Source: DASULA01 sp036278435
GTDB lineage: Bacteria; Actinomycetota; Actinomycetes; Mycobacteriales; DASULA01
Direction: 5' to 3'
Length of the DNA: 7,168 bases
Assembly: GCA_036278435.1 (NCBI GenBank)
Contig: DASULA010000168.1
Location: 1 to 7,168, forward strand
A program made the position numbers and the translations under genes. The first letter of the stretch is position 1. Every line of letters starts with the position of its first letter. The notes beneath the pieces were generated by a model. The model did not search any database. It was not told the origin of the DNA and worked only from the letters and a program-made list of their open reading frames with translations. This document shows positions 1 to 5,482 of this stretch, one piece after another.

Positions 1-125
1 ACCGTAATCCGTACGGGCGATGACGCGACGACTGTGCCTGGCAGCGTGGGCTGGTGGGCGGGTCGGAGAGGGTGGGTTCGGTGCGCGAGCACCTCGGACA
101 TGCGACTATGCCGGTGCCCGCCCTC

Positions 126-145
126 GTGGCCTGGTGTGGCCTGGT
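126..145. repeat. Tandem duplication of a 10-mer in the esterase leader
   Basis: GTGGCCTGGT occurs twice back to back, at 126-135 and 136-145, with no mismatch. The pair ends 39 bases before the esterase ATG, in a leader (1-184) where I see no other gene with good support. It could be part of a regulatory site or simply a local duplication; two copies alone cannot tell. The -10/-35 elements of this leader are not recognisable to me. Confidence 0.5.
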
Positions 146-184
146 GCCGGCCCGCGGCGCGATGCGGGGGCGAGGAGGTCCACG

Positions 185-1027
185 ATGACCGTGATGCCCG
201 GCGCCGAGCCATTCCGCGCCGACGGCGGCCCACACGGCGTGGTGATGTGTCACGGGTTCACCGGGACGCCGCAGAGCATGCGGCCGTGGGCAGAGTACCT
301 GGCCGCCGCCGGCTGCACCGTGTCGCTGCCCCGGCTGCCGGGCCATGGCACCCGTTGGCAGGATCTCCAGACCACCGCGTGGACGGACTGGTACCAGGAG
401 GTGGAGCAGGCGTTCGGCGACGTGCGGGCGCGGTGTGACACGGTCTTCGTCTGCGGACTGTCGATGGGCGGCGCACTGGCGCTGCGACTGGCCCAGCGGC
501 ACCCCGACGGGGTGGCCGGGCTGGTCCTGGTGAATCCGGCGATCCACAGCTACCGGCGGGACCTGGCCCTGCTGCCGGTGCTGTCCAGGGTGGTCGCCTC
601 CCGGCCGGGCATCGGCAGCGACATCCGCAAACCGGGAACGGTCGAGTTGGCCTACCCGCGCACACCGCTGCGGGCCGCGCACGAGATGACCAGGCTGTGG
701 AAGGTGGTCCGGGCCGATCTGGGATTGGTGCGGGCACCCACCCTGCTCTACCGCAGCCGCGTCGACCACGTGGTGGACACCCGGTCTGGGTCGCTGATCC
801 GGCTGGGCGTGCGCGAGGCACCGGTGCGGGAGCGGGTGCTGGAGAACAGCTTCCACGTCGCGACGCTCGACCACGACGCGCCGGGCATCTTCGAGGGCAG
901 CCTGGGTTGGATGCGTGAAGTACCCGGACCACGGCGGAACACGCCACCGCCACTGGTGTCCGACGGTACGGAGCGGCTACCGTCGTCATCGGGCGAATCG
1001 GTTCAAAGCACCGAGCCTGCGGGGTAG
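185..1027 (+). CDS. Alpha/beta-hydrolase esterase (carboxylesterase / monoacylglycerol-lipase type)
   Basis: This is a 280-residue cytoplasmic serine hydrolase that probably cleaves carboxyl esters such as short acyl esters or monoacylglycerols; the true substrate cannot be read from the sequence. The fold markers are in order: the oxyanion-side motif HGFTGTP (residues 23-29), the nucleophile elbow GLSMGG with Ser93, Asp194 in SRVDHVV, and His224 in NSFHVATLD. Together these form a complete catalytic triad, and the pattern is that of Est30-like carboxylesterases. The last 35 or so residues are a Pro/Ser/Thr-rich tail beyond the fold. The frame is open upstream to an ATG at 20, but I choose the ATG at 185 because GAGGAGG (172-178) sits 6 bases before it and the upstream translation looks non-coding. 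There is no signal peptide or membrane segment. The next gene follows after 6 bases, so the two are probably co-transcribed. Confidence 0.9.
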   Translation: MTVMPGAEPFRADGGPHGVVMCHGFTGTPQSMRPWAEYLAAAGCTVSLPRLPGHGTRWQDLQTTAWTDWYQEVEQAFGDVRARCDTVFVCGLSMGGALALRLAQRHPDGVAGLVLVNPAIHSYRRDLALLPVLSRVVASRPGIGSDIRKPGTVELAYPRTPLRAAHEMTRLWKVVRADLGLVRAPTLLYRSRVDHVVDTRSGSLIRLGVREAPVRERVLENSFHVATLDHDAPGIFEGSLGWMREVPGPRRNTPPPLVSDGTERLPSSSGESVQSTEPAG

Positions 1028-1033
1028 GAGGCC

Positions 1034-1828
1034 ATGAGTAGCGAGCTACCACTCCCACCACGCCGAGGGCGACGCGACAACGGTCTGGACGCGGCGATGT
1101 ACGTGCCGCTCGCGGACGTCGACCCGCGCATCGGGGAACACCTGCTCGACGTACTCAAGATCGCCGGCGTGCCCGCGTATCTCGAACCGTCCGCCGACGT
1201 GGAGCCCTACACCCGCGCGCTGGCGCTGCCCAGCCCACCGACCGACCGGCTGTGGGTGGACCGGGAGCAGCGCACCGCGGCCCGGGACATCGTCGAGGCC
1301 GAGGTGGGCACGCCCCAACCCCGGGTCCCCGGCGAGGACCGCCCGTCCCGGGGCCTGTCCGACGCCGCGGAGGAACAGGCCTGGCAGCAGATCGTCGCCG
1401 ACTTCGACGACGGTCCGAACGGCCCCGACCTCAGGCTGCCGCCGTGGCCGGTGGTGGAGGACGCGTCGTTGACCGACGAGGACGACCCACCCGACGGGGA
1501 GGATCCCGACGGGGGCAGCCGGGCCGACAACCCCCTGTTCACCAGCGCCGGCGGTCCGGGCCCAGATCCGACGGCGCAGCCGGACGAGGGGCACTTCGTC
1601 CCGCCGCCGCCACCGCCGATCCCGCGGTTGTCCAAGCACACCCTGGCCGCGATCATCCTGCTCGCCGCGGGCGGGATGATGCTGGTCGCCCCGAGCGCGC
1701 TCGGCTTCGGTGACACCACCGGATTCGCGCTGGGCGTGGCCGCGATCGTGTGCTCGGCCGGCCTGCTGGTCTGGCGGCTGGGCGAACGGCGTTCCGACGA
1801 CGGTCCGGACGACGGCGCGATCGTCTGA
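1034..1828 (+). CDS. Two-TM membrane protein with N-terminal DUF2007-like domain (hypothetical)
   Basis: This 264-residue protein has no assigned function. Residues about 22-92 look like a small alpha/beta domain (YVPLADVDPRIGEHLLDVLKI, then a loop, then LWVDREQRTAARDIVEAEV). That layout, a strand, a helix, a 'GVPAYL' strand and a final 'V-hydrophobic-V-D' strand with helix, resembles DUF2007 proteins (inference). Residues 93-188 are acidic and Pro/Gly-rich and likely disordered. A polyproline run (190-195) then leads into two hydrophobic helices at about 203-220 and 229-248, followed by RLGERR and an acidic tail. Two helices with a short loop imply both termini on the same side, probably the cytoplasm. 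I recall similar actinobacterial proteins being labelled DUF308, but only two helices are present. The GGAG Shine-Dalgarno (1027-1030) overlaps the stop codon of the esterase, so translation may be coupled. Confidence 0.8.
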   Translation: MSSELPLPPRRGRRDNGLDAAMYVPLADVDPRIGEHLLDVLKIAGVPAYLEPSADVEPYTRALALPSPPTDRLWVDREQRTAARDIVEAEVGTPQPRVPGEDRPSRGLSDAAEEQAWQQIVADFDDGPNGPDLRLPPWPVVEDASLTDEDDPPDGEDPDGGSRADNPLFTSAGGPGPDPTAQPDEGHFVPPPPPPIPRLSKHTLAAIILLAAGGMMLVAPSALGFGDTTGFALGVAAIVCSAGLLVWRLGERRSDDGPDDGAIV

Positions 1829-1833
1829 TTCGG

Positions 1834-1862
1834 CGGCCGGGCGCGCCGCGGCGCGCGGGCCG
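1834..1862 (+). terminator. GC-rich hairpin after the membrane-protein gene, candidate terminator
   Basis: GCGCGCC (1841-1847) and GGCGCGC (1850-1856) are perfect complements; in RNA the stem would keep 6 pairs with a CGCG loop. CGGCC (1834-1838) can pair with GGCCG (1858-1862) outside it across a small internal loop. A second smaller hairpin, GGCGG/CCGCC, follows at 1863-1874. It begins 6 bases after the stop codon. There is no T-tract, which is common for actinobacterial terminators but leaves the call unproven. Confidence 0.4.
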
Positions 1863-1887
1863 GGCGGCACCGCCGATCTCGATCAAC

Positions 1888-1893
1888 TACCCT
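1888..1893 (+). promoter_or_regulatory. Possible -10 element (TACCCT) for the TIGR00300 gene
   Basis: TACCCT fits the loose actinobacterial TAnnnT pattern and lies in the only AT-richer patch of this gap, just after the hairpin, 38 bases before the GTG start. No convincing -35 box sits 16-19 bases upstream (CGGCAC region), so this is weak. Confidence 0.2.
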
Positions 1894-1920
1894 GCCCTGG
1901 TCACAGTGTGGTGGCGAGCC

Positions 1921-1926
1921 GGAGGG
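1921..1926 (+). promoter_or_regulatory. Ribosome binding site that fixes a GTG start
   Basis: GGAGGG ends 4 bases before the GTG at 1931. The frame stays open upstream, but translation from this GTG begins directly with the family N-terminus (RYSETVEITGHLMDSG), so site and start support each other. Confidence 0.7.
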
Positions 1927-1930
1927 TGTC

Positions 1931-3190
1931 GTGCGGTACAGCGAAACGGTCGAGATCACCGGTCACCTGATGGACTCCGGCATCCTTGCCCGGGTGCTCG
2001 ACGACGTACTGGAGTACGGCGGGGACTACCGGATCGACGTGCTGGACGTGGGCCGTCGGCACGAGGACGAGTCCTCGGCACGGATCTCGATCAGCGCGCA
2101 GGACCCCGCGACGCTGATGCGGATCCTCATGCGGATACAGACCCACGGCGTCAACCAGGTCGACCCGGGCGAAGCCGTGCTGCGACCGGCCCCGCGGGAC
2201 GGTGTCTTCCCGGACGACTTCTACTCGACCACGAACCTGGAGACCTCGGTCCGGATCGACGGGCGCTGGGTACGCGTCGAGCATCCCGAGATGGACTGCG
2301 GCCTGGTGTACGAGTCGGACGGGGTGCACACGGTTCCGGTGTCGGACGTCCGCGCCGGCGACCTGATCGTCTGCGGGGCGTCGGGGGTGCGGGTCGTGCT
2401 CCCGTCCCAGCCGAGAGCCGGCGCGGACCGCGACACGTTCGAGTTCATGTCCTCGACGGTGTCCAGCGAGAAGCCGCAGGCGCTGTTGGTGCGGCAGATC
2501 GCCCAGCGCATGCGCGAGGTCCGGGCCGAGGGCAGGCGCATCCTGTGGGTCGGCGGGCCGGCGATCGTGCACACCGGAGCCGCCCCGGCGATGGTGGCGC
2601 TGGTGGAGGGCGGCTTCGTCGACGTGCTGTTCGCCGGAAACGCGCTGGCCACCCACGACATCGAGGCCGCGCTGTACGGCACCTCACTGGGCGTCGATTT
2701 GAACAAGGGCGCCGGTGTCCCGCACGGCCACGAGCACCACATCCGGGCCATCAACACGATCCGCCGGTGCGGGTCGATCGCCGACGCGGTCAAGCAGGGA
2801 GTGCTGACCCGCGGGGTGATGCACGCCCTGGTCGAGGCGGGCCGGGAGTTCGTGCTGGTCGGCTCGGTCCGCGACGACGGGCCGCTGCCCGACGTGCACA
2901 CCGACGTCATCGTCGGTCAGCGGGCGATGCGGGCCGAACTCGGTGGGGTCGGCTTCTGCATCATGATCGCGACCATGTTGCACTCGATCGCGACCGGCAA
3001 CATCCTGCCCGCCTCGGTCCCGCTGGTCTGCGTGGACATCAACCCGGCCACGGTCACCAAACTGGCCGACCGGGGCAGCGCGCAGGCGATGGGCATCGTG
3101 ACCGACACCGGCCTGTTCCTCGAACAGTTGGCCGGCGAACTGGTCCCGACCTACCGCTCCGGTCAGCCGTCCGGAGCGAACGGGAACTGA
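1931..3190 (+). CDS. LOR/SDH (TIGR00300) family protein, probable NAD-dependent ornithine cyclodeaminase
   Basis: This 419-residue protein has the full set of family blocks: GHLMDSGILARVLD (11-24), DDFYSTTNLETSVR (95-108), the EMDCGLV block (120-126), FMSSTVSSEKP (172-182), GPAIVHTGA (209-217), LFAGNALATHDIEAALYGTS (233-252), GSVRDDGPLPDVHTDV (311-326), ATMLHSIATGNILP (347-360) and CVDINPATVTKLADRGSAQ (367-385). In the family, an archaeal member and the C-terminal part of cyanobacterial AgrE/ArgZ convert L-ornithine to L-proline and ammonia with bound NAD, so this is the best functional guess. The older name is lysine-ketoglutarate reductase/saccharopine dehydrogenase-like. The length matches the stand-alone archaeal form: the N-terminal arginine dihydrolase module of the cyanobacterial enzyme is absent. 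No signal peptide or TM segment is seen. It appears to be transcribed alone or with the two genes before it. Family membership is very secure; the reaction is inferred. Confidence 0.9.
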   Translation: MRYSETVEITGHLMDSGILARVLDDVLEYGGDYRIDVLDVGRRHEDESSARISISAQDPATLMRILMRIQTHGVNQVDPGEAVLRPAPRDGVFPDDFYSTTNLETSVRIDGRWVRVEHPEMDCGLVYESDGVHTVPVSDVRAGDLIVCGASGVRVVLPSQPRAGADRDTFEFMSSTVSSEKPQALLVRQIAQRMREVRAEGRRILWVGGPAIVHTGAAPAMVALVEGGFVDVLFAGNALATHDIEAALYGTSLGVDLNKGAGVPHGHEHHIRAINTIRRCGSIADAVKQGVLTRGVMHALVEAGREFVLVGSVRDDGPLPDVHTDVIVGQRAMRAELGGVGFCIMIATMLHSIATGNILPASVPLVCVDINPATVTKLADRGSAQAMGIVTDTGLFLEQLAGELVPTYRSGQPSGANGN

Positions 3191-3194
3191 CCGG

Positions 3195-3228
3195 CGAACC
3201 GTTCCACGATGGCCGGCCGTGGCGTTCG
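3195..3228 (+). terminator. Imperfect hairpin just after the TIGR00300 gene
   Basis: CCACG (3204-3208) pairs with CGTGG (3218-3222) and CGAAC (3195-3199) with GTTCG (3224-3228), separated by an uneven bulge (4 bases against 1). The hairpin starts 5 bases after the stop codon. There is no T-tract. It may help end transcription of the plus-strand group. Confidence 0.3.
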
Positions 3229-3432
3229 AAGTATCGCCCGGGTGTCTCATCGATGACCTCGGCCAGGCGTACCGCCACCTCCTCCATTGTGGACATGGCA
3301 ACAAGGGAATCGACGGCAGTGCGGATCGTCAACCACTGGTTATGCGGACAGAGATACGGTGGCGCTCCCGACGAATCCGCACCCTGACAGACGCCCACGA
3401 CTTCGGCGCCCTGGTCAAACTCCCCCACCGAC

Positions 3433-3597
3433 ATGCCGACGATCCTCGGCGTCGTCGAGCGGGCCGCGGTCGGGCTGCCCCAGCCCGGTCAACGCCGGAA
3501 GTTCACCGTCACCCCGGCTGCGGTGGCGCTGTACAAGATCGGCGTCCGGGAGCTGGCCGCCGTGGTCGGAGTCAGGTCGGCCACACCGGCGCGGTAA
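3433..3597 (+). CDS. Possible small protein or gene fragment, 54 aa, unknown
   Basis: The frame from ATG 3433 to TAA 3595-3597 reads MPTILGVVERAAVGLPQP, then QRRKFTVTPAAVALYKIGV, then RELAAVVGVRSATPAR. I counted 49 of 54 codons ending in G or C (91%) against about 56% at second positions, the profile expected of a real coding frame in such DNA. The other plus frame over the same bases has clearly weaker bias. I do not recognise the family. There is no Shine-Dalgarno before the ATG, and the in-frame TGA at 3385-3387 limits upstream extension, so it may be the tail of a broken gene whose earlier part is in another frame. An alternative is an intact short peptide gene with a leaderless or coupled start. 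Confidence 0.3.
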   Translation: MPTILGVVERAAVGLPQPGQRRKFTVTPAAVALYKIGVRELAAVVGVRSATPAR

Positions 3598-3637
3598 AGG
3601 GGGAACAGCGTCCGGGGCGTCAGGTCCAGCCTGGTGG

Positions 3638-3656
3638 CGGCCACGTCCCGTGGCCG
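3638..3656. terminator. Perfect 8-bp hairpin in the convergent gap
   Basis: CGGCCACG (3638-3645) and CGTGGCCG (3649-3656) are exact complements around a 3-base TCC loop. The hairpin lies 75 bases past the stop of the minus-strand phosphatase-fold gene and 41 bases past the TAA of the small plus-strand frame, so it could serve as a terminator in either direction. It has no T-tract on either side. Confidence 0.4.
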
Positions 3657-3730
3657 GACGGTGTGACGTGCGACACCAGGGACAACTGCGGCGGCACGAC
3701 CTGCGGCGGTGCCTGTGCAAGCGAGGCGGC

Positions 3731-4429
3731 TCAGATCGTGTCGGGTAGGTCGAGTTCGGCCAGGACGGGACGGTGGTCGCTGGCGGTCCGGACGTCCGGC
3801 ACGTCAATGACCTGGCAGGACCGGACCGTGATCCGGCGGTCGGCGAAGACGGCGTCGATGCGCCGTCGCGGGCTGGCCGCGGGAAAGGTCGGCGCCGTGC
3901 TCCCGGCCGCCGCGCCGGCGTCGACGAGCCGTTCGCCGAGCAGTGCCCAGGACCGGCCGGCCGGCTCCTCGTTCAGGTCGCCGGCCACGACCAGCGGCAC
4001 CGACTCGTGCACCCCGCAGCCGGGCAGCCGGTCCAGCAGTTCCCCGACGTGTCGGGTGCGGGCCGCCGAGTTGAGGTCCAGGTGCGTGCCGGCCACGGCG
4101 AACCGGGCGCCCCGCAGCCGGCACACCGCCACCGCGGCTCCCCGCCGGTGCATGCCCGGGACCGGGGCGAGCAGCAGATCCACGGTGTGCTCGACCTCCA
4201 CGCCGAGTTGGCACATCAGCAGGTTGCCGGCCGCGCCGCGACCGCCGGTGACCACGACCAGACCGCTGGCGCGGGCCAGTTCGGCGCACCTGGTGCGCCA
4301 CCGCCAGAACCTCGGCGCCTCCTGCACGCACACCAGGTCCGGGCCGACCCGCTGAATTACCCGGACCACCGCGTCGGGGTCACCGCGCAGGGATCGCACG
4401 TTGTAACTGAGCAACCGCAACACCGTCAT
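3731..4429 (-). CDS. Endonuclease/exonuclease/phosphatase (EEP) family hydrolase
   Basis: This 232-residue metal-dependent phosphodiesterase or phosphatase has the EEP core without added domains. Visible motifs are LLSYNVRSL with Asn10, VQEAP with metal-ligand Glu37, GTHLD with His116, AGDLNEEP with Asp150 and Asn152, RRIDAVFA with Asp192, and the closing SDHRPV with Asp218-His219. All catalytic positions known for the DNase I-like fold are present. The family covers nucleases, inositol and sphingolipid phosphatases and other phosphodiesterases, so the substrate is open. It has no signal peptide or TM helix, so it is probably cytoplasmic. Its ATG shares the ATGA of the arcC stop codon, with only a weak Shine-Dalgarno, which implies translational coupling to carbamate kinase. 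It is the last gene of the minus-strand group. Confidence 0.88.
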   Translation of the reverse strand: MTVLRLLSYNVRSLRGDPDAVVRVIQRVGPDLVCVQEAPRFWRWRTRCAELARASGLVVVTGGRGAAGNLLMCQLGVEVEHTVDLLLAPVPGMHRRGAAVAVCRLRGARFAVAGTHLDLNSAARTRHVGELLDRLPGCGVHESVPLVVAGDLNEEPAGRSWALLGERLVDAGAAAGSTAPTFPAASPRRRIDAVFADRRITVRSCQVIDVPDVRTASDHRPVLAELDLPDTI

Positions 4430-5361
4430 CCGCCGACCACCTGGGTGCCGGCGTCGGCGAAGACCGCGCCGGCCGCGTCGGGCAGGGCGGCGATCACGGC
4501 GCGCTCACCGCCGGACTCGACGAAGTCGCAGCACGCCTCGACCTTGGGCCCCATGGAGCCCTCCGGGAACTCACCGGCGGCGAGGAACCGGCGGGCCTGG
4601 CCGACCGTCATCCGTTCGCACTCTCGCGCGCGACCGGTACCGAAACCAATCTGCACCCGATGCACCTCGGTCAGGATCACCAGTTGCTGCGCCTCCAGGA
4701 CACGGGCCAGTTGGGCCGCGGTCCGGTCCTTGTCCACCACCGCCTCGACGCCACGGTATCGCCCGCCGGCACTGACCACCGGAACCCCTCCCCCGCCGGC
4801 CGCGACGAGCACATGACCAGCGTCGACCAGCAGCCGCATCGCGTCGGCCTCGACAAAGCCCAACGGTCGCGGCGAGGGCACCATTCGGCGCCACCGGTCC
4901 GTCGAGACCTCACCGAACACGTGCCCGGACGTCGCCGCGAGCCGCCGCGCGCCGACCCGATCGTAGTGGGGACCGACCGGCTTGGTGGGCCGGCGGAAGG
5001 CCGGATCCCGCCCGTCGACGACCACCTGGGTGACCAGTGGGACGACTCGCTGGGACAGCCCGCGTCCGCGCAGCGCGTTGTCCAACGCCTGGGCGAGCAG
5101 GTACCCGATCTGTCCCTGGCTCTGCGCGCCGCACACGTCCATGGGCATCGGCGGGACCTCCGGTGCCGCGGCCTCCTGCTGGAGCAGGATGCGGCCCACC
5201 TGCGGCCCGTTCCCGTGGGTGAGCACCAGGGACACCCCGTCGGCGACCAGTCCGGCGAGCACCTCACCGGTGCCGGCGAGCGAGGCGCGCATCTCCTCCA
5301 CCGAACCGGTGCTCGACGCGGGGCTCAGAGCGTTGCCGCCGAGCGCCACGACCACCCGCAC
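4426..5361 (-). CDS. arcC: Carbamate kinase
   Basis: This enzyme transfers phosphate between carbamoyl phosphate and ADP, giving ATP, ammonia and CO2; it is the last step of the arginine deiminase and some purine-degradation routes. The 311-residue length is usual. Motifs: ALGGNALS (6-13), LTHGNGPQVGR (47-57), MDVCGAQSQGQIGYLL (74-89), DPAFRRPTKPVGPHY (119-133), AAGGGGVPVV (187-196), VVDKDRTAAQLA (208-219) with the conserved lysine, TEVHRVQIGFG (231-241; other members often have T-D/N-V here), and GSMGPKVEA (268-276). The start is GTG at 5361-5359; AAGGGGG lies 9 bases upstream (5377-5371). The 3' end overlaps the next gene by 4 bases. No arcA or arcB is seen in the window, so the source of carbamoyl phosphate is unknown. 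An amino-acid kinase of another specificity is unlikely given the carbamate-kinase-specific PTKPVGP and MDVCGAQ(S)QG blocks. Confidence 0.95.
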   Translation of the reverse strand: MRVVVALGGNALSPASSTGSVEEMRASLAGTGEVLAGLVADGVSLVLTHGNGPQVGRILLQQEAAAPEVPPMPMDVCGAQSQGQIGYLLAQALDNALRGRGLSQRVVPLVTQVVVDGRDPAFRRPTKPVGPHYDRVGARRLAATSGHVFGEVSTDRWRRMVPSPRPLGFVEADAMRLLVDAGHVLVAAGGGGVPVVSAGGRYRGVEAVVDKDRTAAQLARVLEAQQLVILTEVHRVQIGFGTGRARECERMTVGQARRFLAAGEFPEGSMGPKVEACCDFVESGGERAVIAALPDAAGAVFADAGTQVVGG

Positions 5362-5385
5362 CTGACCGGGCCCCCTTCACCCACA

Positions 5386-5405
5386 CCCGGACCACGCTGT
5401 CCGGG
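5386..5405. promoter_or_regulatory. Perfect inverted repeat upstream of arcC
   Basis: CCCGGAC (5386-5392) and GTCCGGG (5399-5405) are exact 7-base complements with a 6-base spacer CACGCT. The repeat lies 25 bases before the arcC start and 78 bases after the mmsA stop. It could be an operator or 5'-leader hairpin of arcC, or a second mmsA terminator; no T-tract follows on the minus strand. Confidence 0.4.
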
Positions 5406-5435
5406 CGAAGGCGATCATCGTCGCACGGACCACCC

Positions 5436-5450
5436 GACCGGCACCCGGTC
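5436..5450 (-). terminator. Hairpin after mmsA, candidate terminator
   Basis: GACCGG (5436-5441) pairs with CCGGTC (5445-5450) around a 3-base loop, 33 bases past the mmsA stop on the minus strand. ACCGGC (5437-5442) can alternatively pair with GCCGGT (5459-5464). There is no T-tract. If it works as a terminator, arcC and the EEP gene are expressed from their own promoter. Confidence 0.3.
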
Positions 5451-5482
5451 ACCGCGGGGCCGGTGCTCAGCAGGCGCGGCGG

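Larger units (their letters stand above)
3191..3730. other. 540-base gap between the convergent gene groups
   Basis: No gene of a family I recognise lies here. The left part (about 3230-3385) is visibly less GC-rich than the flanks. A minus-strand frame opens with an ATG at 3434 (SVGEFDQGAEVVGV) and runs into the end of the TIGR00300 gene; about 82 residues lie outside that gene, and a block starting MSTMEEVAVRLAEVIDE looks protein-like, but the 3' part overlaps real coding sequence by 137 bases. A plus-strand frame at 3433-3597 has strong codon bias. A third frame (3669-3722) encodes a Cys/Thr/Gly-rich stretch. Mixed, short, frame-switching signals like these fit decayed gene remnants, or small genes that I cannot identify. 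Confidence 0.5.

Noticed and set aside
2..16. Short inverted repeat CCGTA/TACGG at the left edge
   Set aside because: Five-base arms are too short to separate from chance without the sequence to the left.
1..101. Possible divergent gene start on the minus strand (ATG at 101, SEVLAHRTHPLRP) running off the left edge
   Set aside because: No ribosome site, no recognisable protein, only 33 codons available; the CATAGT just upstream lacks a -35 partner.
258..1061. Minus-strand frame antisense to the esterase
   Set aside because: Pro/Arg/Ala-rich shadow; the esterase on the plus strand has a full catalytic triad and ribosome site.
3327..3341. AACCA-C-TGGTT dyad overlapping a minus-strand TTGACG
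   Set aside because: Looked like a promoter with operator for the minus-strand frame, but no TAnnnT lies 16-18 bases downstream and the arms are only five bases.
1750..3387. Long 545-codon plus-strand open frame across the TIGR00300 gene
   Set aside because: It is a Arg/Gly/Pro-rich out-of-frame shadow; the other frame matches a conserved family along its whole length.
3219..4355. 378-codon plus-strand frame across the gap and the EEP gene
   Set aside because: Most of it is antisense to the EEP gene; only the short pieces in the gap deserve attention, and they are reported separately.
4426..5361. Complete arginine deiminase operon
   Set aside because: Only carbamate kinase is present; no arginine deiminase, ornithine carbamoyltransferase or antiporter gene is in the window.
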